A DNA stretch of 64,000 nucleotides, taken from positions 8,629,193 to 8,693,192 of the forward strand of contig JAJEKV010000013.1 of assembly GCA_021234155.1 (NCBI GenBank), read 5' to 3'. A program made the translations under genes and the position numbers. Origin of the DNA: Isoetes taiwanensis. Its lineage: Eukaryota > Streptophyta > Lycopodiopsida > Isoetales > Isoetaceae. Below are positions 10,692 through 25,247 of this stretch, piece by piece. The notes beneath the pieces are model-generated. The model saw nothing but the letters and a program-made list of their open reading frames with translations. It was not told the DNA's origin and ran no database searches. Within the stretch, counting starts at the first letter, position 1, and every line of letters starts with the position of its first letter.

Positions 10692-13150
10692 GTCCATTGA
10701 GACCAAAGTGGCATGTGGGACCCAAGCAACAAAGAGCAGCTGCCCTATTACCATATATGATTAAAATTCCTTACGCTGGAGGGTTTTTGAAGGAATTACC
10801 TTAGCAGCAATAAGTCTATTGATGATCTGTACAATTTAAACATGTCAACGTTATGGTCGAGGGGCACTATTGAGCCTTCATTTCCATTATATCCTAGATG
10901 TAAGATGCTAGTGTACTTATTGAAGGTGTGCTTATAAGTACATGTAATGTTGGTTAGATGTAACCAACCTGCTTGTGCCCATATAAGTGAAATTGTCGGG
11001 CAATGCTAAAGAGTGTGGTTCTCATCTTCAATAAGTCCCAACTAGCAATATTGGCAGACCCTGTTTTCTTGTTCTTCCTAGATCTCGATTCTGAGGTGGT
11101 GTGCTCCTGTGTGAGTGGTAATTCCCTACTCTTTTTCATGGGCAAACATGTTAACAAGCACCACTACAGGCTCGTGGCAAGCATAGGATTGACCTGATTT
11201 TTTATGTCGTAACGTCTTTACTAACTTTAAAGTGCTATCCCAAAGCTTACTTTAGAAACATGCATTCAATTACTATTTGAGGCAATTGTGGTCCTCATTG
11301 TTATGCACATGTATGCACCCCTCTTTTCGCACATTCCATCTGGAAAAACAAGTAGTTGTTTTCTACTTCTAATATATTTTAAGAGCATCGTGGACTGTTG
11401 CATAGTATAGGCGAGGTTTGAAAGGTGGAAGTCTCCTACGCTGACCACTTTTTGACAGTATATGATGTGACACTCCAAAGAAGCTCTTTAGAAAGCCACT
11501 CTCTTGTAGAAGAATTTGATATGGGACCGTGGACTTGGCTCCAAGTGCTTGAGTTAGAAAGGCCTTTTGGACCTGTTTCAAGTCTTCCCAAATGGTAAAT
11601 AATATTACACGCCCCCATACTTCCACTCTATATAGAAGTACCGACTCCACCAACACCCTGAACAAATGTGATTGATGTGACCAGTCGTAAAGCTCTATTT
11701 GATGACTGTTGTTCTACATTGCATAGAAAACCTTTGCTTGTTGAGGAAGCAAGCATCTACCACAAGCTATAGTCGTCTGCCTCTATTTGCATCTATATGC
11801 ACCTGTGCTCCTGCACATTCCATCTGGCGAGCCACTAAGCTCGCTTTTCCTTCCAACAGGCCTTGTGGCATTGTGGCCCCATTGCCACGGTATAAGCCAT
11901 GCTAGAGAAACGAGCATCATCCATACTGACCATCTTCTGAAAATAGACAATGTGGCGATCAAGAACCGCCCTTTGAAGGGGCAATGAACCCTGTCTCCTG
12001 CAACAGGATTTGGTATGGGACCGTGGATTTCACCCCTAGTGCCCAAGTTAAGAACTTGGCTTTCTGCACCTGCTCCAAGTCATTCCAGGTAGATAGGGAG
12101 ACCAAGTGGCCCCAGACCTCGACCCCATACAAAAGGATAAGCTCACCAACATCTTGAATAGGTGTGATTGATGGCCTGAACTATAGAGTTCTGCTCTATG
12201 GTTGTTGTTCTGCATTGCATAAAGCATTTCCAGCCTACTATCTATTGCAAACAGATGGAAACATTCCAATATATATCAAAGGCAAATAGAGGGGAATTTC
12301 ATTCCCAAATACTTGTAGGCGGATGCCACTTCCACATTTTGCTCCTGACAACGGAAGGAGGGAGCCCTTGGTTGGTGCAAGAATGATGTGAGGACCACCT
12401 TATATTAGTCTTGGCCAGTTGAAGCACATGTCAGTCGCCTGATAGAACGTGTAGACCTACGATGTTGAGATGGTGCTACATGTCCGCTGGGGACCCAACA
12501 TTGCTATCGAATGTTGGCCTGTCTGTTGCAACCAGCATGAGCATGTCTCTTATAGCCTGTATACCGCATTTTGTAGATCTACAGAAACCCCAACTATTGC
12601 AATCTTGCCCACAGCTTTCTCAAGGCACAGTGACAAAAGCCTTTGCAAAGTCCACAACGCAGTAATAGAGGCCTTGCCGACGATTCCTGTTGTCCTCAAC
12701 CAAGATCTATAGTGCGAAGATATGGTCAATGGTTGAGTGTCGTGGACCCTGCCTTTGTGAGGGCCTGCACATCTCCTGCCTCTCTCTAGGTTGTCAACAG
12801 TTGTTGGAGAATCTTGGCTAGCAGTTTTACAAATATGGAACTTACTATGGTTGTTCGGTATGGTCCAATGCAGAGGGAAATCCTCATGTAATGCCCTGTT
12901 GAGCATGGTGGTTAGTACCATATGATGGATGGACCTGCTCACTTGAGTAGCTGTACCTGCATATCATCCAGGTCTGACGCTTTTCCACTAGCTAGACATT
13001 GTAAGCCCTGGTCTACATCTGCCCCTGTGATTTTCAGCATCGGGCCTGGCTGTTGGGTAGCGCTGCTTGTGCACCATGAGGATCGTAGAGCTGCTATAAG
13101 TGTTGTGTCTACTATTCTTAAGTGATATTCCCTGTAGGCTGTACTGGCTT
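10692..13150 (-). pseudogene. Old degenerate LINE, reverse transcriptase, minus strand
   Basis: Reading the minus strand, RT landmarks appear in the right order in shifting frames. A MLNRALHEDFP-type fingers motif lies near 12880. A motif-A stretch GLYYCVVDFAKAFVTVP lies at about 12620-12670. A conserved region after the RT, VESVLLYRVEVWG followed by QKAF, lies at about 11550-11650, and a diverged second version of the same region lies near 12050-12170. The order suggests decay plus duplication or nested copies. The 3' end at 10692-10830 resembles two other minus-strand stubs (48996-49160, 56960-57120) and ends in an (AATTC)n tail. Stops and frameshifts are frequent; it is long dead. Confidence 0.65.
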
Positions 13151-13366
13151 TCTAAGCACCCTTCGACAGAAGGTCCTGAGATGATGGTCCAGGAGGAAGA
13201 ACATTTCCTGTTGATGGGCCGCTATGTACTTGGCTTTCCTAGCCTTAAGGAAAAGGCGGTATTATCTGACTGCATGCAGGTGTAGAGCAAGGTATGTGAC
13301 CTGGCGCAGCCAACATTTGCATTCTTGCACTCAGCATCAAACCACTAGTTGCATGGAAAGTTTGTG

Positions 13367-13369
<3 letters not shown>
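13151..13369. other. Flank left of the first (CT)n tract
   Basis: No gene is recognised. The segment lies between the old minus-strand LINE and the microsatellite. Confidence 0.3.

Positions 13370-13453
<84 letters not shown>
13370..13453. repeat. (CT)n microsatellite, 84 bp
   Basis: Pure TC dinucleotides, directly abutting the 5'-truncated end of LINE copy 1. Confidence 0.97.
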
Positions 13454-13454
<1 letters not shown>

Positions 13455-13610
13455 ATCAGCCAAGTTAAAAAAATATACAATGTACCAGGCATAAAAGACA
13501 CTGGTCTGGCAGATTTCAATGTAGAATGGGAATTCACAATGGACGATATCTGAGGGGGTTAGAAACAACGGCAAATGGGAAAGTCGCAGATAACTTGGGG
13601 CTTTTGAGAG

Positions 13611-15248
13611 ATGTTTAAGTGGGCAGGAGAGGAGATACACAAAACATTGCTGAAATTAATGAATATGGTATTGAAAGAGGGCTTCCCACGGGAATGGCAA
13701 ATAAATAGGGTTGTCCCCTTGCATAAAGCGGGTGATAAATCAGATCCCAGCAACTATAGGATGATTATGATCAGTAGCCTATATGCTAAGCTTTTTGCTA
13801 CTATGGTTAATAGTAAACTAAGCGGATGGGCAGAAGAAATGGGTGTACGGGCTATAGGGCAAGCGGGTTTTAGACCCAAACGGTCCACTACAGATCACTT
13901 GGTTACTTTGAGAGCAATGATGGATACAGTTACAGGAACAAGGAAACCACTTTATATGTTATTTGTAGATTTTACAAAAGCTTTCGACATGGTGGACAGC
14001 GACAATTTATGGGAACGTATGGAAAAACTGGGGGTGCCAAACGAACTAAAGCAAGCAGTCAAAATACTATACGAGAAGGTACTTGTGCAGCTATCTTTTC
14101 CTTATTTTAGAGAAGGCCAGGAACCAGTACTAAGCAACATAGGTGTAAAGCAAGGGTGTCCCATGTCTCCCACTCTTTTTGGATTGTTCATAGACCAACT
14201 AGAAGACTGGATGATGCAGAACGGAGGGGACGGTATGGCTCTAGAGAGGTTTGTGGTGTTCTTACTTTTATATGCGGATGATGTAGTGCTTCTGTCAAGG
14301 TCAATTGCTGGAATACAGAAACATTTAGATGGATTGGCTGAATTTTGTGACCATAAGAACATGAAAGTTAATATGGGAAAGACTAAAATAATCGTGTTTG
14401 GGGCAAACAAAGTGGATCACATACACCTTGTGTACAAAGGGGAACCGGTAGAACTGGTGGATTCATATAAATACCTAGGGATACAGGTTGATAAGAGTCC
14501 GAGTTGGAACTATGCTGTAGAGCAGAGGATAAATGGTGGGCTGAAAGCATTATATAGTATGCAGCGCAGCAGTAGAAAAAATGAGATATGGAACTTCCAA
14601 TTGAAAAAACAGTTATATGGGGTTCTAGTGCAAACAATATTGTTGTATGGCTGTGAGGTATGGGCTCCTGGTTTGGCTGAGGAGACTTGGAGGAAAATAG
14701 AAAAGGTACAGAAGAAGTTTCTCCGAACAGAGCTCGGTGTTAAGGCACAGACACCATATGACATGCTACTGGCCGAGTGTGGGATGACATCATTGCAATC
14801 AGAAGCCTTGTGCCGAACACTTAAGTATGTATGCAAGGTACAGGAAATGCCAGTATCAAGTTTACCACGATTGGCCTTAGAGGCAACGAAATGCAAAGGG
14901 TGGTATGCCGATATACAAAATTGGATGAGAAAGTGGGATTTAGACGTATCTGGATTGGCCGAACATCATGCGGATATTAGGGAGTGGGTAATGGAACATG
15001 TTATGGAGAAATCATGGAGAGTGCCAGAAGTCAAGAAGGAATATTACAGGCAGAATATCAGCCCACAGCTTCAGGTCCCAAGATATTTGAGAGAAGGCGT
15101 ATCATTAAAGCTAATTGGCAGAATGAGACTTAGCTCACATCATCTTGGCGTTGAAGTTGGGCGTTGGAGCAATATCCCCCATGAGCTGAGACTCTGTAAG
15201 CTATGCAAGATGGGAGTGGTTGAGGATGAAACGCATGTGCTTCTCTGA
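13611..15248 (+). CDS. LINE ORF2 reverse transcriptase (copy 1, nearly intact)
   Basis: This 545-residue reading frame copies LINE RNA into DNA at the target site. RT blocks in order are QAGFRPKRSTTDH (about residue 84), motif A FVDFTKAFDMVD (about 118), GVKQGCPMSPTLFGL (about 180) and the catalytic box YADD (221-224). A long C-terminal region ends in a Cys/His zinc-binding cluster beginning LCKLCKMG near residue 527. The first ATG follows an in-frame TGA, so 13611 is only the start of the open stretch and not the true start of ORF2. A stop at 15246-15248 plus one frameshift near 15255 remove the last 75 or so residues, which continue in another frame to 15483. Catalytic residues are intact, but the protein lacks an endonuclease. 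Confidence 0.9.
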   Translation: MFKWAGEEIHKTLLKLMNMVLKEGFPREWQINRVVPLHKAGDKSDPSNYRMIMISSLYAKLFATMVNSKLSGWAEEMGVRAIGQAGFRPKRSTTDHLVTLRAMMDTVTGTRKPLYMLFVDFTKAFDMVDSDNLWERMEKLGVPNELKQAVKILYEKVLVQLSFPYFREGQEPVLSNIGVKQGCPMSPTLFGLFIDQLEDWMMQNGGDGMALERFVVFLLLYADDVVLLSRSIAGIQKHLDGLAEFCDHKNMKVNMGKTKIIVFGANKVDHIHLVYKGEPVELVDSYKYLGIQVDKSPSWNYAVEQRINGGLKALYSMQRSSRKNEIWNFQLKKQLYGVLVQTILLYGCEVWAPGLAEETWRKIEKVQKKFLRTELGVKAQTPYDMLLAECGMTSLQSEALCRTLKYVCKVQEMPVSSLPRLALEATKCKGWYADIQNWMRKWDLDVSGLAEHHADIREWVMEHVMEKSWRVPEVKKEYYRQNISPQLQVPRYLREGVSLKLIGRMRLSSHHLGVEVGRWSNIPHELRLCKLCKMGVVEDETHVLL

Positions 15249-15504
15249 TTAAGGCCCGCAATACAAAAGTCTCAGAGATACATATAATATTGTTTGTGGT
15301 AACTTGATAGATTTCTTTGATATGCCAGGTAGCACGATCGGTGACTATATTGTTAAAATTTTGGATCATAGGGAAATAATGTTGAAGAAACTTAGCATCC
15401 AAGAGATACAAGAGGATGAGTTAGAGGGGTCTAGTGCATTTCTTTCAGAAGATGCACTAGAGGATATATTTTACAATCTGTAAGTTTATGGTTGAGCGTC
15501 ACAT

Positions 15505-15518
15505 AGACCTGGTGGTCT
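15505..15518 (+). other. LINE 3' hairpin (copy 1)
   Basis: AGACC-TGGT-GGTCT, a perfect 5-bp stem with a 4-base loop, 22 bp after the ORF2 stop. The following GCAGAC also makes GTCTGCAGAC a perfect 10-bp palindrome. Likely recognised by the LINE RT; this is inference from its conservation in five copies. Confidence 0.75.
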
Positions 15519-15555
15519 GCAGACGCATATATCTATAAACATTTCATTTCATTTC

Positions 15556-17070
<1,515 letters not shown>

Positions 17071-17079
17071 ACATCTCAT

Positions 17080-17093
17080 AGACCTGGTGGTCT
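17080..17093 (+). other. LINE 3' hairpin (copy 2)
   Basis: AGACC-TGGT-GGTCT, the same hairpin as in copy 1, followed by GCAGATGAGATACATAC and then (CT)n. Confidence 0.75.
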
Positions 17094-17109
17094 GCAGATG
17101 AGATACATA

Positions 17110-17536
<427 letters not shown>

Positions 17537-17551
17537 GAGAAGATAGTGTAG

Positions 17552-18074
17552 TTGATATTGCTATGGCTGGTTGATAGAGGAGATACAGGATTACAGGATT
17601 ATTATGTGGAAGATATTATAGCAACCTCTGACCATTTTCCGATTGTGATGGATATATACATAAGAAAAGAAGGGGGACAGAAGAATACAAAGAAGGCAAT
17701 AAAAGGAAAATCTGGTTTATACATGAGGCCACATAAACGAGATGCCTACATGCAATGTTGTGAGAGCTTAGCTAGTACGTATACATGGCCAGATAATGCA
17801 TCAGGAATGGATGAGCTGCTTACTAAAATGCTTATTGATGCTGCAACTATATGCTTTGTATCAAAGCGCGTGGCTAAGGGCCTCCCTTGTAACGGCTGGT
17901 ACGATCAAGAATGCAAAAGTAAACATGCTGAATTTAAAAAAGCAAAAGCTGGACATTATAGAATATCGCAGGTTAGTGAGGCAGAAAAAACGTGCATACT
18001 TACAAAGGAAGCAAGAAGAGTTCGTAGCAGAATTACTAAGAGATCCTAAACGATTCTGGTCTCATCTCAAATAG
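17552..18074 (+). pseudogene. LINE ORF2 endonuclease C-terminus and linker (copy 3)
   Basis: The frame opens with a TSDHFPIVMDI motif near 17619-17650, the SDHxP signature that ends APE-type endonuclease domains. A basic linker (about 140 residues) and the pre-RT stretch RDPKRFWSHLK follow; the latter lies in an overlapping frame (17796-18074), so one frameshift lies near 17940-18000. The endonuclease N-terminus with its catalytic Glu and Asp is missing. Confidence 0.75.
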
Positions 18075-18092
18075 GTAAAACAGCAACATGAT

Positions 18093-18911
18093 ATGTTGGA
18101 CAGTGACGCACTAATTGCACAGGTGCGTAGACTCTATCACATCGATGATATTAATGATAGCATGCAAAAAAGTGGGCCAGATTTGGTGTTAGATGTGGGA
18201 GATGTTCATAAGGGAATAAAAAAGCTTTCTAACGGCAAGGCTAAGGATGTATATGGGCTGGTTGCTGAGATGGTAAAATGGGCAGGTGTCTCTACTATTT
18301 GCATTGTTACTGCTATGCTAAATGATGCACTTAAAAATGGCTTTCCCAAAACGTGGCAGGTAAATCGTGTATCTCCAATTCATAAGGCAGGATATACTCA
18401 AGATCCTGAAAATTATCGAATGGTGATGGTAAGTAGTTTCTTTGCTAAGTTATTTGCTACGATTGTTGAGCGAAAATTAAGTTCATGGGCTGAGGAGAAT
18501 AATGTAAGAGCCAAAGGCCAAGCAGGTTTTCGTCCTACTAGATCGACAGTGGACCATCTAGTAACACTGAGAGCAATTGTGGAATCTGTAAAGAAAACTA
18601 AAAAACCACTATTTGCACTATTTGTTGATCTTACAAAGGCGTTTGATATGTTGAGAAGGAGGAATATTTGGGAGTATATGGAGCATGTTGGAGTGCCTCA
18701 GGAATTAAGAAATGCAGTAGCCACGGTATATGAAAAAGTATTGGTACGCTTATCATTCCCTTTGGATCAACATTGTCAGGAAGAGATTGTCAGTAATATA
18801 GGTGTCAAACAGGGATGTCCACTATCACCGATTCTGGCATTTATATTGATTAATTGGAAGGATGGATTGAACAATATGGTGGGCGAGGCACTATGCTTGC
18901 GGGATATGTAG
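18093..18911 (+). pseudogene. LINE ORF2 reverse transcriptase, N-terminal part (copy 3)
   Basis: It contains NGKAKDVYGLVAEMVKWAG, QAGFRPTRSTVDH, motif A LFVDLTKAFDML and GVKQGCPLSPI in the proper order. A frameshift near 18850 moves the reading into the next frame (18854-19153), which carries the catalytic LLLYADDIMIF. Upstream in-frame stop TAG at 18072-18074. Family-typical RT, inactivated only by a few indels. Confidence 0.85.
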
Positions 18912-20125
18912 TGATGCTCTTACTTTATGCAGATGACATCATGATATTCGCTCGAAATGCTTGTGATATGCAGAAACACATAGACGCTCTCGCTTCTTTT
19001 TGTGATTCAACTGGTACGAAGGTGAATCTTAATAAGACGAAAATGGTGATATTTAGTGTGAGGGATCCTAAATATGACTTTTATTACAAGGGAGGGTGCA
19101 TTGAAATATGCCACACATATAAATATCTAGGGCTTATTGTTGATCACAAATAAAGCGGTTGAGCAGAGAGTGGATGCTGGGCTTAAAGCCCTTTATGCAT
19201 TGCAAAAAAAATGTAAGCGTGCTGGTGTTGTGGATTGGAAACTGAAAAAATGCTTTATGTTGCTTTGGTAAAAAGTGTTGTGCTGTATGGATGCGAAGCA
19301 TGGGGGGCAGGTTTATCTCAGGAAATGTGGAGGAGGGTAGAAAAAGTGCAGAAGAAATTTCTTTTAACAGAGTTGGGGGTTAAGATGCAAACCCCCTATT
19401 CAATGATGTTAGTAGAGGCAGGATTGATGAACTTGGAAGTGGAAGCTCTTCATCAGACACTAAAATATGTGTTAAAAGTTCAGGAAATGGATGCAGAAAG
19501 ATTGCCCAGGTTGGCTATGTTACAAAGCAGCTTGAAAGGATGGTATGCGGAGGTTGGAAAATGGATGCAAAAATGGGATATGCATCTGGATGATGTATTT
19601 GATAATGCTAAGCATTTATATGGGTGGATTTGTAGTAAGGTGCAGCAGAAAATTTGGCGGAATCCAGGAACAAAAATGCAGTTCTATCATATGATTAATC
19701 CAGATTTGGCAGAAGCTCCGCATTTGAGTGAAAAGACCTCTTATTATATGCGTCATCTAGTGTGCAGAATGAGGCTAAGCTCACACCAGTGGGTTGAAGT
19801 CGGGAGATGGGTGGATGTTCCCCGCGTTTGTCGCACATGCAAAGTCTGCGGTGAAGATGAAATTGAAAATGAGGAGCACTTGATTCTAAAATGTCCTGCA
19901 TATCAGAATCTGAGGCAAAAGTATGGTATACCATGCACAATTACACTACGAGATTTCTTCTTCTTACATGCGTTAAGCATAAGCAACTACTTAATAGATG
20001 CCATGAGAGTAAGGGAATCAACTATAAAGAATTATAGACATCTATTGGATATGTATGAGATAGAGGAGAGTGGGATGTTGGATAGGCATATTTACCCCTT
20101 ATTCCTTAATCTACACCGTACATAA
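18854..20125 (+). pseudogene. LINE ORF2 RT palm to C-terminal zinc domain (copy 3)
   Basis: Frame 18854-19153 holds the YADD box and KVNLNKTKMVIF. A small deletion near 19150-19160 shifts to frame 19235-20125. There VVLYGCEAWGAG, KVQKKFLLTELGVK and the Cys/His cluster CRTCKVCGEDEIENEEHL (ending in CPAY) are clear. The last 20 or so codons after about 20077 belong to the inserted repeat element, not to the LINE. Confidence 0.85.
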
Positions 20126-21099
20126 AGTTCCTCGTTTGTGGGGTATGCAAGTACAAAATTTGCTATACTGTTCGCAAAATACTATAAGTTTTCAAGCGGA
20201 ATACTATATGGTGTTGATTTTGCACGTGCAAAATACAATTATGAGGGCTCTCGCTGCCCTACGTCACCCCCCGTGTGAATATGCACCCAAACCAAAGGGG
20301 GTTTAAGGGGGATTTTAATTTAAATGTGTTGGACCCAATGGTTGTGTTAATTAATGTCAATGGTAGTTATGTGTTGGTTGTTAATGTCAATGGTTGTTAT
20401 GTGTTGGTTGTTATGTGTTGGGGGATTTAATTTTTATATGTTGGATGTTAATGGTTTGTGTGACAAAAATTTTAGAATTCAAACCAGAAAAAAACTAGAA
20501 TTCATTTGAGGCTTTCATCACCTGTAGCTTTTGAATTTCATCACGATAAAACAAATAGAACATAAGTAAAAGTTACCATAAAGATAGAGCGGATTGATCC
20601 CATTATTCTGAAAGTCATAAAGTTTGCAACACCCATACACAAACATTTTTCAACTGGAATTTAACAACAGCCTTTGGCCTCCATGGATTCTTGTGGTGAG
20701 AAACCAAAGTGGGAAACTTTTTTGCTTGTTAGCACAAGGATCTAGAAGCCGTGGAATTTGCTTCATAACTGCCTCAAAATCTAAAAATGCATGGTAATTT
20801 TTTGCAACCTTCATTCGAAATGAGCCATAAAACAATATCCAATAGCGCAATCCTGTATTAATCAGCTGGTAGGATGTGAAAGCCTACCAAACCCGGCCGA
20901 AAAATTGCTGTTTTTGCATAGATAACTTAACCAAACATATCCATATCATACACTATGAAAAAGATCTTGGAGAGAGCTTTCCAACGCAATAAAGATCATC
21001 TCAAACAGAGCTCTGGATCAAAAGTTATAATAAGAAATGTGTTGCCAGCGGGGAAACTGCACTACATGCGCCCTTCAAGCCCTTCATGTACCCATTATG

Positions 21100-21260
21100 C
21101 ATCACACGCACAAAAAGAGGGCTTTTGTTGTGAGCCATTGGTTGTTGACCATTATGCACCACACGCACAAAAAGAGGGCTTTTGTTGTGAGCCATTGGTT
21201 ATTGACCTTTATGCACTACATACACAAAAAAAAGGGCTTTTGTTGTGAGCCATTGGTTGT
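21100..21260. repeat. Short tandem units in copy B
   Basis: About three units contain ACAAAAAGAGGGCTTTTGTT and GTGAGCCATTGGTT. They correspond to the two longer units in copy A (8202-8400). Confidence 0.8.
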
Positions 21261-21530
21261 TGACCATTGGAAAAAAAAAAGACTAAAATCAATGGCTCAG
21301 AAATGGTGCACTCTAGATGTACGCATTAGTACATCCACTTGAATACATCACGAAGTCATAGGAAAACCTTAGTGAAAAGCGTACAAAAACACAAAGAAAA
21401 CCCCCTGTTATTATGCTACGTCACCCCCCGTGTGAATATGCACCCAAACCACAGGGGGTTTAAGGGGGAATTTTATTTTTAAGTGTGGAATGCAATGGTT
21501 TGCGTTAATTAATGTTAATGGTATTATGTG

Positions 21531-23469
21531 TTGGTAGTTATACTAAAAATTTTTTTTGGCCCTCCGGGCCCTAACAAACGCAAACAAAACCAAACAAACA
21601 AACAAGCAATTTATAACAATACAATATACACACAGTCGATATATACACACAGTCCAAGCTCCCTTGAGTGAATATCCACACACCCCAAGAATTGCGAGCA
21701 CACCTAAAAATAAAAAATATCTTAAAACATGCATGTTGAAATTGAGTTATCTGACAACCTATAGTGTGATGCTAAAAATTCCCCGTTATTCATAGTCATC
21801 CCACCCTATTGTGATTCCACCATAACTCGAAAGTTGGCATATGTTCCCGTGTCTCTTGGTCGCTCAATGAAAGATTCCATTCCAAGCCAACGGCTATACA
21901 TCTTTTAACATATTCTTCTAATTTAAATAGCGAATGCAAAGCAAATGGTGGAATATAGCATAGCATCCAAATAAAACTATCATACTCAGAAAAACTCGTC
22001 TTTTCATAAAAGAATATGCCAAACGGCTATCCCAACCTTACATCGTGGGAAAAAATTAGCATTAAGCAGAAATTGCAATGCCACAACACTACAAAATTGG
22101 TGTAGGCCCCCTTTGGCTGGACATTTCCACTTGCCTTGATTACGGAGCCCGCCTCGAGAAAATACCAACTTCTGCTCACACCGGAATAATTGTACAAATA
22201 TACGGGCTATATCACAACCTAAACTAGCACATAATGATGTTGAAGCCGATGCATTACATCCAACCGTTATCTGCATCTGTTAGACTACGCACACCACAAT
22301 GCCAATGTTGAGGTATAGCTATGAATCATAATTCTGCAGACTTCAAGAACCATATTCCACGTAATCATATCTGGTTGCTCAAAGCTTCCTCATACTAATT
22401 TCAAATAGCCTAGAAATCAATGTGTCATCAATGTGTGACCAATATGCTTTGTTTTGGAACATTGTCGCCTCGCCAATTTCTATCAAGCTAATGTTCATGT
22501 TTTATAAGCACTTGCACGGATATGAATTGTGGGCGCGGGGAGCTCTTGAGGCTTCTGGGGGGCTACAAATTGGACCAGGTGAAGGCGCTGCATTGGAGAG
22601 CCATGATGGCGTGGTTTACTAAGAGAAACTGGCAGATTCGAGCCAAAGCCCAATTAAAGCTGGATTGTAAATCTGGATATTGAGCTCAAATGCTTTGGCA
22701 CAATCAGATACATGAGCTGGTGTCCATGATGCCATTGTCAACTTCCAACTTGTGAATGAAACATATGGTTGAGAATGTGAGCAAGATACCACCTTACGGC
22801 AATAGAAACAAAGATCATCTTATTTAAGACCGTGGCGTTGCATAGACAACATCAAAGCGAGAATGCATTTCTTGAATGTGCAAATTACACCGTTTAAACT
22901 ATAAAAGTGTGTGAGACCCGACATTGTTCTTAAGACAAAACCAAGACTTGGACTCCTACAACCTAAATATATCAAAAGTACCATAGATACTCCTGTCAAA
23001 TCTTTCGATTTGGTCTTTGGCGATTACACCGGTTCGGTGGCCCTCGCGATCGACCATTGTGTAGGCATCTCTTCATATTTATACCCTAAAGCCTCTGTTA
23101 TCAACGCATCCCCGATATAAACCCGCACCCGGATCGCCAAATTCATCAAAAAAAAAGCGAAGCATCCAAATTAATCAGTATCATGAGGATCCGACACGCC
23201 TAGACTTTTTATATCACCCAAAGCTCATCAATGTTGCCGTGATGACAAAAAAACTTGGATCTCTTCTTTGCAGAGTCTGAGCCCCCATGTCTTCGTTATT
23301 ATACATGACAGAATTACCTGCCCCGCACCAAACATGAACATAACCCTAAACGCATAAACCCTAAAATGGGTTATCTCGAGCCTTGCATGTCGAGCAAGAA
23401 AATACAGTTTAAAAAAAAGGAAGTGATAAGAAAATACAGTTTAAAAAAAAAGGAAATATATGATATGTG
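21531..23469. other. Interior of the composite insertion, no recognised gene
   Basis: Both strands show only short open stretches (up to about 90 codons) without family features. Near 21553 is a GGCCCTCCGGGCCC palindrome. A tandem of AGAAAATACAGTTTAAAAAA occurs near 23397-23450. Content otherwise unassigned. Confidence 0.4.
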
Positions 23470-23626
23470 GGTCTAAACCATTGGATATAGGCATCAAAAT
23501 TAGTTCAAGCGTATGCGCACTCTAGATATACTAATTAGTATGCCTCATCAAATACATCCATGAAATCATATAAAAACCTTAGGAAAAAAAGTACAAAAAT
23601 ACAAAAGAAACCCCCTGTTATTATGC

Positions 23627-23911
<285 letters not shown>

Positions 23912-24063
23912 GGGATCCTAATAACTATAGGATGATTATGATTAGTGGTCTTTTCTCCAAATTGTTTGCAACAATCTTTGGGCGCAAAATAAATACATGG
24001 GCAGGAGGAGAATGATTGTAGAGCAATGGGACAAGCGAGTTCAGGGCCCAAAAAAAATGCACG

Positions 24064-24405
24064 GTGGATCACCTAGTCACAATTAGAGCAGTAATGGATT
24101 ACGTGAAGAATACCAAAAAACCCCTCTTTGCTCTTTTTGTGGACCTTACAAAAGCGTTTGATATGCTGCGGAGAAGAAATATATGGGATTATATGAAATG
24201 CATTGGGGTACCACAGGGCACTACGAATGTCGATGTCATCTTGTATGAGAAGGTAGTAGTGCAGCTCTCCTTTCCGCTGCGTAAGGAATGTGATGAGGAT
24301 GTAATGAGCAACATAGGGGTGAAGCAGGGATGTCCACTTTCTCCTACGTTGTTCGGCATATATATAGATCAGCTTGAAGCTTGGCTAAAAACACGCAGGA
24401 GGTGA
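24064..24405 (+). pseudogene. LINE RT fingers/palm (copy 4)
   Basis: Contains DHLVTIRAVM, motif A LFVDLTKAFDML and SNIGVKQGCPLSPTLFGIY. The frame is lost near 24400, and the next segment opens at 24441. Confidence 0.85.
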
Positions 24406-24440
24406 AGGTACCATAATGGCGGGGTATGTGATCACATTGT

Positions 24441-25247
24441 TTGCTTTATCTTGATGATATTGTTATATTTGCCAGAAATGCTGCTGACATGCAAAAGCAT
24501 TTAGATGCTCTTGCCGCTTTCTGCAAAGCTACTGAGATGAAAGTTAACCTTAAAAAAACTAAAATCTTGATATTTGGAACTCGAATGCGGGACTTTCATT
24601 TTCTCTATGATGGTCAGGAGGTGGAGATATCTAGTACATATAAATATTTGGGGCTGATAATTGATCATAATTATACTTGGAATAAGGCTGTTGAGCAAAG
24701 GACGGATGGAGGTACAAAAGCATTATTTGCCATGCAAAGAAAATGCAGGAAAGCTGAAATTGTTGATTGGAAGCTTAAAAAGATGTTATATGAGTCCTTA
24801 GTGAGATCCGTGGTGCTTTATGGATGTGAGGCATGGGGGCCGGGACTATCACGAGATATGTGGAAGCGTGTGGAGAAGATACAAAAGAAATTCTTATTAA
24901 CAGAATTCAGAGTAAAAATGCAAACTCCCTATCCGATGATGTTGGCGGATTCGGACATGATGCCACTTGAAGCAGAAGCTATATATTGCACATTAAAGTA
25001 TGTGGCAAAGGTCATTGAGATGGAAAATGATAGGCTCCCGAGATTAGCTATGGAACAAAGCAAGGTAAAAGGCTGGTGTGCAGACTTACAGAAATGGCTT
25101 GGGAAATGGGGCATGTCAATTGATAGTGTACCCAATGATCAAGCAGTATTACGGGAATGGGTGAAAATTAATGTGCAACACAAAATGTGGAGTAATCCTG
25201 GAACAAAGATGAGCTTATCTGGGGAGGTTGTTAATCCCAATTTATAA
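24441..25247 (+). pseudogene. LINE RT palm and thumb (copy 4)
   Basis: It begins at the catalytic box, which here reads YLDD instead of YADD, an unusual change next to the catalytic aspartates. KVNLKKTKILIF, SVVLYGCEAWGPG and KIQKKFLLTEFRVK follow. It ends at a stop TAA (25245-25247) in the region that is continuous in copy 3. Confidence 0.85.

Larger units (their letters stand above)
20078..23626. mobile_element. Composite insertion splitting LINE copy 3 (contains repeat copy B)
   Basis: The left edge TGTTGGATAGGCATATTTAC matches the centre piece of copy A (from 9299). One arm (20271-20390) follows, then the reverse complement of copy A down to 21415 (CCCCCTGTTATTATGCTACG), then another diverged arm (21421-21530). 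The right edge, 23470-23626, is a further copy of the element end (AGAAACCCCCTGTTATTATG). The block thus has the same terminal sequence twice and looks like nested or partly duplicated copies. No protein was recognised. Confidence 0.6.
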
